A stretch of DNA of 64,000 bases from Vicia villosa (lineage: Eukaryota > Streptophyta > Magnoliopsida > Fabales > Fabaceae): the NCBI RefSeq assembly GCF_029867415.1, contig NC_081181.1, forward strand, positions 125,059,042 through 125,123,041, given 5' to 3'. Within the stretch, counting starts at the first letter, position 1; the number at the start of each line of letters is the position of its first letter. Both the position numbers and the translations under genes were made by a program. Positions 22,690 through 34,171 of this stretch are shown piece after piece. The notes under the pieces were generated by a model, which had not been told where the DNA came from, did no database searches, and saw nothing but the letters and a program-made list of their open reading frames with translations.

Positions 22690-24369
22690 AGTCAACCGGT
22701 CGTTGTCCACGCAAGAAAGAGGTGGGGCCAGTCTGACTTTGGTCTCCCCACCAATTCAATACATGCAATCCCATCATTACATCATGTGTCTTGCAATCTG
22801 AGCCCTTGATCTCATTCAATATTCCAATCCAACGCATCTGACATGCATGCACACCGTGGAGCCTCAGCTCCTCACCACACAGGATCAGTATCTTTTTTTC
22901 ATTTTCTATTTTTATTTTATTTTCTTTGCAAAATTAATTAAAAATACTTAAAAAATCCAAAAAATCCCACAAAAAATATTTTAGACTTCTAAAAATATAT
23001 ATTATTTTCTGAAATAAAAATATTTTATTTTTCTTCATAATTCCAATATTTTACATAATTAATTAGTTTATATTTATATATTTACTTTTTAATTATTCTA
23101 ACCAATCAAAAAATCATAAAAAAAATTGTTCTTTGTGTTAAATATTGTTTATATATCATAAACTAATTTTGTACATATTTAGGATAATTTTCTCTTTAAG
23201 CTTTAATTATTTGTGTAATTATTTATATAATTATGTCTTAATTAACTTAAAAAACCCAAAAACAAATTTCAAAAATTCCAAAAAAATTAGTTTTGTTCTA
23301 AAATCAATTAACAAACATTTTGTACATATTTTTAAGCTTATTTGCTAGGTTTAATCATATTTCCATCTTTTCTTTCTTTTAAATTAATTAATAATGCATT
23401 AATTATATTTAAAATAAATCACAAAAATACAAAAACATGCCTTTTATTTATTACAATTTAAATTCCTAGATAAATGTATAGGATGTCAAATTCATGTAAA
23501 TAGGCTAGTTTACATTTCCCGCACAATCGATGTAATAGCGTAGATTTACTTTCTGCACTTTACATTTCCGCATTTTAATTTCCAGCACCCATATAAACTG
23601 CGTGTATGTCAAAGATAAAACTGAACCGTCAGATCACTAACTTCAAAGATAAATACCTGAATTCAATCACAATCACATTTGCACCTCCTAGGGTAACCCC
23701 TTTTCACTCTTTTCAAAATCAAAGTTACATTTCTACTGTTTCGAGTACAAAATCGAACCTTTTGTTTATATCCGACGAATGGATAGATTTTTAAAGGGAA
23801 CAAGGATAAAGACCTCCTAACTCAGGGTAGACCTCCTAGTTTGCTTGCTCAAAATCAAAACAAACAAAATTCTCATACACTGTTGTTTTTTTAAAACGAA
23901 TTTTCCAAAAGACAATATTTTGTATACATCCAAACACGGATCATTACAGAATTAACGATCTTTTCAAAACATCTTTCGAAAGATAAACAAGCATTTGTAT
24001 ATATCCGCACAAGGATCATTACAAATTCTATTTGCAAAGGTATTTCAAAAACACAGGTAAAGCATTCCGAATCAATTGAAAAGTAAAGCAAATGAGCTAA
24101 GCAAACTAAAGAGCCCATGGATAACCATGGATACAAAGGGTGCTAACACCTTCCCTTTGTATAACCTACCCCCTTACCCAGAATCTCTCAAAGGTCTTTT
24201 TTCTGTTTCTTTTATAAACCTTTCCTTCATTGGATAAAATAAAAGGTCGGTGGCGACTCTGTAAACTTTTTTTCAAAAGCGACGCGAAAGCGTCCGATCG
24301 ACAAAAAAGAGTCAGTTCACGTATCCCACCCACGGGAGGGGTATGGCCCGAAAGGACGGTCCACAGAAC

Positions 24370-24387
24370 TGGCGACTCTGCTGGGGA
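24370..24387 (+). other. Primer binding site for tRNA-Arg (after LTR B)
   Basis: TGGCGACTCTGCTGGGGA, four bases (GAAC) after LTR B, same as at 14447. Confidence 0.85.
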
Positions 24388-25036
24388 ATACAAATTCAAA
24401 ATGTTTTCAAAAGGGGTTACCTTTAGAGTATAGATCATTTCGATGTTTTCAATTGTTTGATCTGATTGCTTTACTTTTCACAGGTTTGCTTGGGTACTTT
24501 GCTTGTGTGAAAGATTCTAACCCGAATCTCGAGATACCTTAAGTATATGACAATAGACCAAGGAAACTGTACGGCATGTACCGATACGGTTGATCTGGTA
24601 GTCATCGTTAGTGTGATACTTTGGTTTATACTGATGTCCCTTGAAAGCGATCAAGGAGTATATTAGGCTTCCGAAGTGTCATTAACACTAATTTGTCTTA
24701 GAACCTTTTAGTTGAACTTGACTTGTGGCCTATTAAGTGGCTAGCTTTGAAATTGATCGAAGCTAGTTATCCTCGAGGAATATTCTTGATCGGCCGTCCG
24801 AGCGCCGTATTGAGATGTTGTCTCCAAGGATCATAGAACCCGAATACTATTCTAGGACAGGTTTTCAACCAACTCAACTTCAGAGGGGAGGGTATCACCT
24901 ATCAACCTCATGCAAGCCTTTAAACCTAAGGCTATTGTTTGATTTGTTTTTGTGTGCCACATGTTTGCATCATAAACACATCATTTTTCACTACACATTT
25001 CAAGGATCAAAGAGTTTACTTTTGTTTTTGCAGGTA
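24388..25036 (+). other. Leader between primer binding site and ORF1 (complete copy)
   Basis: No coding signal. Ends in a pyrimidine tract and CAG (TTTGTTTTTGCAG) four bases before the ORF1 ATG, which looks like a 3' splice site. Confidence 0.5.
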
Positions 25037-26380
25037 ATGGCTCCCGCCACCAGAGATTACATCCGAATCAATATCTCAACGGTGCCATCTGAACTCAAAG
25101 TCTTGGTAGCAGAATTCCCCAGGAATGCTCAATTCACTGAAAAGCATGGTCACCTACTCCATTTGGTTACCTCAAAGTTTGAAGAAGACATGATACGGGT
25201 CCTGTTCCAGTTCTTCGACCCTGAACATCATTGCTTCACATTTCCTGATTACCAGTTGGTACCCACTTTGGAAGAATTCTCTGAATTAATTGGATTACCA
25301 ATCCGAGATCAATTACCTTTCACTGGTTTAGAAAGAAAACCAAAACCTGAAGTCATTGCTGCTGCTTTACATCTGCAAAAGTCAGAAATCAAATCCAATT
25401 GGGAAACAAAGAGTGGAGTTGAGGGTTTGCTTGCCAAATTCTTACTGGAAAAGGCTCGACTACTGCTAGAAAACAAAAGTTATCCAGCTTTTGAAGAAGT
25501 TATGGCTCTTTTGATCTATGGGTTGGTTTTGTTCCCTAATTCCGACCAGTTCATAAGTGTACACATCATCAACCTTTTCCTAATTCGCAACCCGGTACCA
25601 ACATTGCTGGGAGACATCCTACACTCTCTACACACTCGTACCACGAAGAAGCGAGGAACTCTCATGTGCTGTATACCACTACTGGCTAGGTGGTTTACAT
25701 GTCATCTTCCCCGATCAGTGCTAAGAAATGAACAAAGAGCACAATGGTCTCGCAGAATCATGTCATTATCTCATTCAGATATCCGATGGAACAACTTCTT
25801 TCAAAGAGACATTACTATCATTGATCATTGTGGAGAATACCCTAACGTGCCACTACTCGGCATTAAAGGAGGTATCACTTACAATCCCTCTCTAGCTCTA
25901 CGCCAATTCGGATATGCAAGAAACAACGGTCCTCATGACATGATTATCCGTGGCATTGTGTTTGACTACGAGAATGACTCTCACAGACACCGACGAAGAT
26001 TCATACAGGCTTGGGACAGTGTCTATAGAATAAAAAGCAAAACTCTGGGGCAATGGAATTCTATTCCTATGGAACTTTACCTCAGATGGGTGCGTACTCA
26101 TGCTCAAAAACTCATGATGCCCTATCCCGCTGTTCTACCTGTGACTATCGAATCAGAAGTCGAAGGTTACGAACCTCAAGTTATTCTACACCCGGATATG
26201 CCAACTGACTTGGAAGAGTTGCAAAAATCCTGGGTTCAACTCAAAGAGGAAAGAGACACCTTCAAAGAACACTGTCAGGACTATGAGAGAAGGCTATTCG
26301 AGCTCACCAGACAGCTTCAAGAAGAACAAAGAATCAACGCATTCCTGGGGACAAAGAAAAAGCGCCCACGGGAGACCTGA
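25037..26380 (+). CDS. Ogre ORF1 protein, intact, 447 residues
   Basis: The extra protein that Ogre elements carry between leader and gag; function unknown. The ATG at 25037 (MAPATRDY) is chosen because the open codons upstream overlap the leader and an acceptor-like TTTTTGCAG. Residues about 20-330 form a mostly helical domain with F-T-F-P-D-Y-Q-L-V-P-T-L-E-E-F and E-L-I-G-L-P-I, reminiscent of the plant mobile domain; I believe this is the family labelled DUF7745, from memory. Residues about 380-435 are a coiled coil (ELQKSWVQLKEERDTF...), and the tail KKKRPRET is basic and could be a nuclear localisation signal. The copies at 15113 (one-base frameshift) and 17458 (fragment) are homologues. 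Confidence 0.85.
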   Translation: MAPATRDYIRINISTVPSELKVLVAEFPRNAQFTEKHGHLLHLVTSKFEEDMIRVLFQFFDPEHHCFTFPDYQLVPTLEEFSELIGLPIRDQLPFTGLERKPKPEVIAAALHLQKSEIKSNWETKSGVEGLLAKFLLEKARLLLENKSYPAFEEVMALLIYGLVLFPNSDQFISVHIINLFLIRNPVPTLLGDILHSLHTRTTKKRGTLMCCIPLLARWFTCHLPRSVLRNEQRAQWSRRIMSLSHSDIRWNNFFQRDITIIDHCGEYPNVPLLGIKGGITYNPSLALRQFGYARNNGPHDMIIRGIVFDYENDSHRHRRRFIQAWDSVYRIKSKTLGQWNSIPMELYLRWVRTHAQKLMMPYPAVLPVTIESEVEGYEPQVILHPDMPTDLEELQKSWVQLKEERDTFKEHCQDYERRLFELTRQLQEEQRINAFLGTKKKRPRET

Positions 26381-26489
26381 AAGATCATTTATTTTATTTT
26401 CTGTCTTGTAAGCCCAAATGAGGCAAAGAAAAAAGAATAAATTGATTAACTAACGTTTGTTGCTTCTTTAACAAATCTAGACTCTATGA

Positions 26490-26625
26490 TCCTTGAAAAC
26501 ATTGCACACATGCATTCACATGCATTGCATACACATTGCATTTCATACATTGCATTTCATACATTGCATTCATATACATTGCATACACATTGCATACATG
26601 GCATCCAGTCATACACATTTCATAA
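26490..26625 (+). repeat. Short CATTGCAT/CATACA repeats between ORF1 and gag (complete copy)
   Basis: Same irregular repeats as at 16560-16700; the spacer between ORF1 and gag holds nothing else except an acceptor-like TTTATTTCAG ending at 26670. Confidence 0.6.
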
Positions 26626-26679
26626 CAGGTTCTCATGACGGGTTTCTCATCTCTTCGCTGTTTATTTCAGTCAGAAGAG

Positions 26680-29600
26680 ATGGAATCTGAGGCAAGCATC
26701 AAGAATCTCGAAGTACAGAATGCCCAAGTTCAAGTGGCAATTCTGGAACTGGCAAAGGGGCAACAAGAGCTGAAAGCCCTGATACTCAAGAAGAAGAAGA
26801 AGCCCAAAGAATCTGCAGGCTTGAGTCACCTGAGAAGGAAGATCAAGATCCCTGTCAAAAAGATCAAAAAGCCACCAATCCCTGAAATAGTCGGTGATGG
26901 TGAACAAGAAGATAATCAAAGCAACCAGGGTTCTGCTAAACCCTCTCTCTCTTCAAATGAAGAAGAAGATCATTCTGGAGACGAACAGGATGATGACAAA
27001 TACCAACAGTTGGAGGATCGTATGAAAGCTATGGAAATACAAAAAATACCTGGCTTAGATTTCAATGATCTGGGACTCGTGTCGGATGTTGTCATCCCTC
27101 CAAAATTCAAAGTTCCAACCTTTGCAAAGTATGATGGAGTTTCTTGTCCAAAACTACATTTGAGATCTTATGTGAGGAAGATACAACCTCATACAACAGA
27201 TAACAAATTGTGGATTCACTTTTTCCAAGAAAGTCTGTCAGGTACACAACTCGAATGGTACTACCAGCTAGAAAATACCAAGGTTCATACTTGGGAAGAA
27301 TTAGCTGCTGCTTTTTACAAACAGTACCAATACAATGCTGATCTTACACCCACTCGTACTCAATTGCGAGGCATGTCTATGGGACCAAAAGAAAGTTTCA
27401 AAGAGTATGCACAAAAGTGGAGAGATATGGCTGGAAGGGTTCAACCACCCTTATCTGATCGCGAACTAGTCGACATGTTCATGGGCACTTTAACTGGCCC
27501 ATTCTATAGCCATCTGCTGGGAAGTTCATCATCAGGTTTCACTGACCTAATACTGACCGGAGAACGTGTCGAAAGTGGCATTCGAAATGGAAAAATTCAA
27601 GTAGGATCCTCCTCTGGTACTACAAAAAAGCCCATCAGAAATGAGGTCAATACAGCGCAAATTCAGACAAGTCACAAAAGTGATCAGCATCAATCTGTAG
27701 GGGCAGTTATGATCTCCGCATCTGCACCTCAAAAAGATCAACAGCCAAAATATACGCATCGACCAGATGCACCAAGAAGAACTTTCACCAAAATCAACAT
27801 GCCAATCTCTCAGGCATTGCAGCACTTGCTAAAAGCAGATTTGATCACATTAAGAGGTCCTCCGAAGAATGTCAACACTTCTTCTCTGAATTATCGCCCT
27901 GATGCAACATGTGCCTATCATTCAAACTGTCCAGGACATGACGCAGATCACTGCTGGGCCCTGAAAAACAAAATCCAAGACATGATAGATGCTGGGGAAA
28001 TTGAATTCGATCCTCCAGAAACTCCAAATGTCATCACAGCACCTATGCCAAAGCATGACAAAACTGTTAATGCTATCATAGACACAGTTTACATTTATGA
28101 TGTGAACGAAGTATCAATTCCACTCCTCGAAGTCAAAAGAAAGTTCATCCAAGCTGGTTACTTTCCAGGTTGTGATCCCGACTGCTTTTATTGCTCACGC
28201 CAACCCAATGGTTGTGAAAATCTAAAGATGGGAATTCAAAAATACATGGATCGCCGTATCATTATGTTTGAGAGGCTCCCTTCTATGGACATGTTGGGCA
28301 AAGTCTTTGCCAACGGGATAAGAATGGAAGACGTCTCAGTGATCTCCAGCTTACCATTCAAAATCTCTACCAAGGCTCCATTCAAACTTTCTGCTACACT
28401 CAAAGTGGCATCAGTAGTCATTGCTAGACCAACTCCATTTCCATACTCCTCAGACAAAGCTGTCCCATGGGGATATGACACTAATGTTTACATTCATGGA
28501 GTTAAGCAGGATCCCTCGACTAAAGAGGACGCAACACTAACTACTTCAGCTGTAAGTAACATTGCAGGCACTAGCAAGATCACGAGAAGTGGAAGAATCT
28601 TTTCACCAGAAATTTCTCCAAATATTGCTGCTAGTCCAATCCAGGTTCCAATTCCTATTCCAGATATCAACACTCGAGGCAAAGAGCCACTGATCGAACC
28701 AGTTCAAAATCCGGTAGAGATCACTGCTGAGGATCCATCAAAGCAAGAGATGGACGAAATATTGAAAATCATCTGCAAAAGTGATTACAATATTGTCGAA
28801 CAACTGGGGCATACTGCTTCAAAAATCTCAATGTTATCTCTGCTAAAATATTCAGAAGCTCATGCTAAAGCTCTAATGAAGTTCCTTCAAGCTGCGCATG
28901 TGCCTCAAGAAATCCCAATCGACCAATTTGAGAATTGTGTCGCCAGTCTTACAGTGCCCAATGGTCTTGGTTTCTCTGATGTGGATCTAACTCCTGCTGG
29001 AAGAAATCACAACAAGGCCCTGCACATCTCTATCGAATGCAACGGCACCACTCTGTCTCATGTGCTAATAGACAATGGTTCCTCTCTAAACGTGTTACCA
29101 AAGGTAATACTGGAAAAACTTGACTTCAAAGGAGTTGTGCTACAACCAAGTGATGTGGTTGTAAGAGCTTTCGATGGGTCAACAAGAACGGTGTACGGAG
29201 AAGTTAAGCTCCCAATCAGAGTGGGCTCTCAAACTTTCGATGTTATCTTTTCCGTAATAGACGTTCTTCCAACATACTCCTGTTTACTAGGACGCCCTTG
29301 GATACATGGGGCAAACGCTGTAACTTCTACCCTGCATCAGAAGTTAAAATACCCAGTAAAAGGAAAGGTTGTCACAGTCTATGGCGAAGAAGAATATATG
29401 GTCAGTCACTTGAGCAACGACAAGTATGTTGAGATGGAGGGCGAATCCATCGAAACTCCGTATCAAGCTTTTGAGGTTGTATCTCCAGATATCTCTACCA
29501 CCAAGCATATTCCTGCTACTCCAGCTACAACTATGGCTTCTCTCAAAGATGCCAAAGCCATGATTGAACAGGGTGATCGCACAGTATGGGGACAACTCCC

Positions 29601-30440
29601 TGATATACCCTACAAGTCCGACAAGCTAGGTCTGGGCTATAATGGTGAAAATCAAAAGAATGATCAAAATCCTCGCTCTGAAGGGTTAATATCACACTTC
29701 GCCAGCCAAGAAGTAAACGCCATTGATGATGAAGGAACATACTTGAACCACATCATTCAGCCATATCCAGACGAAATTCCACCCATTACCATGGGAATGT
29801 GGGATGCTGTGGGAGGACCAAATGACGGTTACAACTACCAGTATATCACACCTCAGAATTCTTACATTGCTCTGGAAGATCTTACTCCAACAGAAGAGGG
29901 TAATCAAAATGACGGAAGTATCACAAGTCCCGTCACTCAGCAATATCAAAATCCACCCAAAGAAGTATGGGACACGCTAGGAGAACCCAGCGGCAAATAC
30001 GACTATATGGTGAAATATTCCGCTCCTCCGAGCTTTTCAACTCCCATCAAAGACATTGTCCCGACTGGATGGGACGAACAGTACGACGACAACTTCGCTC
30101 TTGAAGAAGCCAGGAAGATGCCAAACAACGAAGGTTATTTTCTGTCACAGTACACTCCTTATCAGGATGCACAAGTCTCTATTCAAAACATCATTCCTAC
30201 TGCATGGGACGGCCTTATCGAGCATCTCGCTCAGCCAATAGAGGGACCTCCACCTGGATTCTCATATCCAACAAATCATCCAACTTATCCTGAGGAATTA
30301 CCTACGCATTTTCCCACTAGCGGAATCAATGCTACGGAAGACGAAAAGAACAACTGCAACTGGAACAGCTGGGTGCTCCCTGCTAACAACGGTGGATTGA
30401 ACAACTGGAAAGCAGAGGATGTGATCTCCTTTGATCAGGA
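26680..30440 (+). CDS. gag-pro: Gag-protease polyprotein, exon 1 of gag-pro-pol (unspliced stop at 30442-30444)
   Basis: Capsid and protease of the complete Ogre. From the ATG at 26680: coiled coil and Lys-rich patch; acidic linker; gag core about 27100-27560 (KVPTFAKYDG, LEWYYQL, EYAQKWRDMAGRV, FMGTL-x-GPFYSHL); zinc knuckle of type C-x2-H-x5-H-x4-C at 27910-27954; retropepsin domain with D-N-G-S at 29071-29082, the DTG/DSG position, and a downstream LLGRPW; a GLGYNG word like a G-patch; and a C-terminal linker with three degenerate repeats of W-x2-(V/L)-G...PTxW-D type (29795-30230). Read without splicing, it ends at the TAA 30442-30444; with splicing it runs in frame into RT. No frameshift or early stop was seen. 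Confidence 0.92.
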
Positions 30441-30703
30441 GTAAATGCCATTTCCTGTTTTCTTTGTGTATATTGTGCAAAGATAAAAGTGGTTCCTGAA
30501 CAATCGAACCATGAGCTTGAAAGCCGTGTGCCTTAGCACAACGGTCCTTCTATAAAAAGGGTTTGTCATATCATGATTATGTGCATTCAATAAAATCATG
30601 GGATGCTTGCATGTTCAAAATTTTGTGATCCTTTTTCTTTCTTTATTCGCTTTCAAATAGCTATGTTTTTCTCTTCATACACACTCACATATCTACCATG
30701 CAG
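30441..30703 (+). other. Predicted 263-bp intron joining gag-pro to RT-RNase H-integrase
   Basis: Donor GA|GTAAAT at 30441 and acceptor ACCATGCAG|ATTC ending at 30703. Exon 1 ends with two bases of a codon (GA); the first base after the acceptor (A) completes a Glu codon, and the next codon, TTC at 30705, is in the frame of RT. Splicing therefore removes the gag-pro stop and fuses both reading frames. An intron at this place, between protease and RT, is a known mark of Ogre elements. The splice sites are my prediction from sequence. Confidence 0.8.
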
Positions 30704-33700
30704 ATTCACATACACGCTGGATCCAGTCAATAACGACTCTGCTATTGCCCGTCATGACTTTGAAAATCCGATCTACCAAACTGAGGACGAAAGTGAGGAA
30801 GATTGTGAAGTGCCAAGAGAAATTGCAAGACTTCTAGAACAAGAAGAAAAAGCCATACAGCCTCATGAGGAGCCGATTGAGGTCATCAACTTGGGCAGTG
30901 ACGAAGAAAAGAAAGAGGTCAGAATTGGGGCTGACTTAGAAAACAGTGTCAAGCAAAGACTGATTCAATTGTTGCAAGACTACGCCGAGATATTCGCCTG
31001 GTCTTATCAAGATATGCCTGGCCTTGACACGGACATTGTAGTTCATCGCCTGCCAATCAAAGAAGGAAGCACTCCGGTCAAACAGAGACTGCGAAGGAGT
31101 AAGCCTGATATGTCAAAAAAGATCAAAGACGAGGTTGAAAAACAATTCAATGCCGGATTCCTAAAAGTTGTAAGTTATCCTCCTTGGATAGCTAACATCG
31201 TGCCTGTACCCAAAAAAGACGGGAAAGTCAGAATGTGTGTAGACTACAGAGATCTGAACCGGGCAAGCCCTAAAGATGATTTCCCTTTACCGCACATCGA
31301 TGTACTAGTTGACAATACCGCACAATGCAAGGTATTCTCCTTTATGGACGGATTCTCAGGGTACAATCAAATCAAGATGGCACCCGAAGACATGGAAAAA
31401 ACAACCTTCACAACTCCCTGGGGAACCTTTTGTTACAAAGTAATGCCCTTTGGTCTAAAAAATGCTGGAGCTACCTACCAACGAGCAATGGTAACACTAT
31501 TTCATGATATGATTCATCAGGAAATAGAGGTGTATGTCGATGACATGATCGCAAAATCCAACACCGAAGAAGAACATTTGAGTCATTTACACAAGCTGTT
31601 TGACAGACTCAAGAAATACAGATTGCGACTGAACCCGAACAAGTGTACCTTTGGAGTAAGATCCGGTAAACTCTTAGGTTTCATCGTCAGCAGTAAAGGT
31701 ATTGAGGTTGATCCTGCCAAGGTCAAAGCCATTCAAGAAATGCCTATACCCCGTACCGAGAAACAAGTCAGAGGATTCTTGGGACGTCTAAACTACATAG
31801 CCAGATTCATTGCCCATATGACTCCTACTTGTGTGCCAATCTTCAAATTACTGAAGAAAGATCAAGTGGAAAGATGGAATGACAAATGCCAGTTAGCCTT
31901 TGATAAAATCAAAGAATACCTTCAAAAACCGCCAATCTTGTTACCTCCTGTGGAAGGCAGACCTCTGATAATGTACCTAACTGTGTTAGAAGATTCAATG
32001 GGGTGTGTACTCGGACAACATGACGATTCCGGTCGAAAGGAGCACGCAATCTACTATCTTAGCAAAAAGTTTACCGATTGTGAAACAAGATACTCACTAC
32101 TCGAAAAAACTTGCTGTGCCTTAGCATGGGCGGCTCGCCGACTAAGACAGTATATGCTAAATCACACCACTTTCCTGATCTCCAAGATGGATCCAATCAA
32201 ATACGTGTTCGAAAAACCTGCTCTCTCTGGAAGGATTGCAAGATGGCAAATGATCCTAACAGAATATGACATTCAATACACTTCGCAAAAAGCAATCAAA
32301 GGAAGTGTGGTAGCTGATCATTTAGCTCATCAAGCAGTAGATGATTATCAGGCATTGAACTTTGACTTCCCAGACGAAGACATTATGCTAGTCAATGACT
32401 ACAAACAACCAGGATCCCGATGGACTATGGTTTTTGACGGAGCTTCTAATGCGCTCGGCAATGGCATCGGAGCTGTGATCATTTCCCCCACAGGAGGTCA
32501 TACACCCTTCACCGCCAGATTGTGTTTCAATTGCACCAACAATATAGCCGAATACGAAGCATGCATTCTGGGTCTCAAAGCTGCAATTGATCTAAAAATC
32601 AAATTCCTTGAAGTCTACGGAGACTCGGCCTTGGTAATCTACCAAGTCAAAGGGGAATGGGACACAAAGCACCCAAATCTAATTCCATACAAAGAACATG
32701 TGTTGAGTTTGATTCCTTACTTCGAGGAGATCACTTTCGAACACATCCCACGCGAAGAAAATCAACTAGCTGATGCCTTAGCTACCATGTCATCCATGTT
32801 CAAAGTCAATTGGGACGACGAAGCTCCTATGATCACCATTTACAGGCAAGACGAACCAGCCTATTGCAATGAGATCGATACCGAACAAATGGAAGACAAA
32901 CCATGGTTCCATGAAATACAAAGGTATCTCGAAACCCAGGAGTACCCTGAAGGGGCATCTATTAACGACAGAAAGTTTCTAAGGAGATTTGCCTCCAAAT
33001 TCTTCCTAAGCAATGGAACTTTGTACAAGCGCAACCATGACTCGACTTTACTTCGTTGCGTAAACAAGAAGGAAGCAGAACAAATCATGGAAGACATACA
33101 CAATGGTACCTTCGGTACTCATTCCAACGGACATACAATGGCTAAAAAGATCTTGAGAGCAGGTTACTACTGGTCTACCATGGAGACAGATTGCCATCAT
33201 CATTCCAAAACTTGTCACAAATGCCAGATATATGCCGACAAAGTGCATGTACCTCCAGTTCCATTAAACGTTCTGACGGCTCCTTGGCCTTTCGCAATGT
33301 GGGGTATTGATATGATTGGAGAAATCAAACCTACTGCTTCCAACGGACATCGCTTTATCCTGGTCGCTATTGACTACTTCACAAAGTGGGTAGAGGCAGC
33401 TTCATATGCTTCTGTCACCAAGAATGTGGTAGCCAGGTTTATCAAGCACAATCTCATTTGTCGGTACGGCATCCCCGAAAGGATCATCACTGACAATGGC
33501 ACGAATCTAAACAACAAAATGATTACTGAACTCTGCACGCAGTTCCAGATCAAACATCATAATTCTTCTCCATATCGACCAAAGATGAACGGCGCTGTCG
33601 AAGCCGCCAACAAAAACATCAAGAAAATCATACAAAAGATGACAGTAACCTACAAAGACTGGCATGAGATGTTACCTTTTGCTCTTCATGGTTATCGCAC

Positions 33701-34151
33701 ATCTGCGCGTACTTCAACAGGGGCAACTCCATTCTCGTTAGTCTACGGTATGGAAGCAGTTCTCCCAATCGAAATCCAGATTCCTTCCTTAAGGATCATG
33801 AAAGAAGCCGATCTAGACGAAGACGATTGGATTCAAACTCGATTCGACCAAATACACTTGATCGATGAGAAAAGACTTGCAGCTATCTGTCATGGCCAGC
33901 TATACCAAAAGCGCATGATCAAAGCATTCAACAAGAAAGTCAAAAGTCAAGCATACCAAACTGGTGGCTTGGTTATCAAACGCATCATCTTACCACAAGG
34001 TGATCCCAGAGGCAAATGGACCCCCACCTACGAGGGACCATTCATAATCAAGAAAATATTCTCCGGCGGTGCCATGTTGCTTACCACCATGGATGGCGAG
34101 GATTTCCCACACCCTGTGAATGCAGACATAGTCAAAAAGTACTTTGCTTAA
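30704..34151 (+). CDS. pol: RT, RNase H, second RNase H and integrase, exon 2 of gag-pro-pol
   Basis: The enzymes of the complete Ogre, open from the acceptor to the TAA at 34149-34151. After an acidic linker: reverse transcriptase about 31070-31800, with VCVDYRDLN-like motif, MPFGLKNAGATYQ and the catalytic YVDD at 31533-31544; the usual Ty3 RNase H about 31890-32340; a second, archaeal-type RNase H about 32420-32790, with FDGAS (Asp at 32436), EYEA, GDSAL and LADALA giving D-E-D-D, a hallmark of the Tat lineage; an integrase zinc finger about 33085-33235 (H, H, C-x2-C); an integrase core with Asp at 33309, Asp at 33492 and Glu at 33600 (D-35-E spacing); and a C-terminal YEGPFII module. All key residues are present, so the enzyme looks functional. 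There is no chromodomain. Confidence 0.94.
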
Positions 34152-34171
34152 AAAAAAAAAAATACAGCTCG

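Larger units (their letters stand above)
19628..24365 (+). mobile_element. LTR B (4738 bp), Ogre LTR of a diverged subfamily followed by a primer binding site
   Basis: Starts TGTTATACCCCAAAATTTGC and ends GGACGGTCCACA, then GAAC and the primer binding site, so it is in 5' LTR position. Compared with LTR A: near identity in about 20240-21760 and 23110-24365, an extra 150 bp or so near 20010-20180, and a clearly diverged block at about 21770-23100 that contains the TATA box and leader. No 3' partner with flank GTATC is in the window. Confidence 0.88.
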
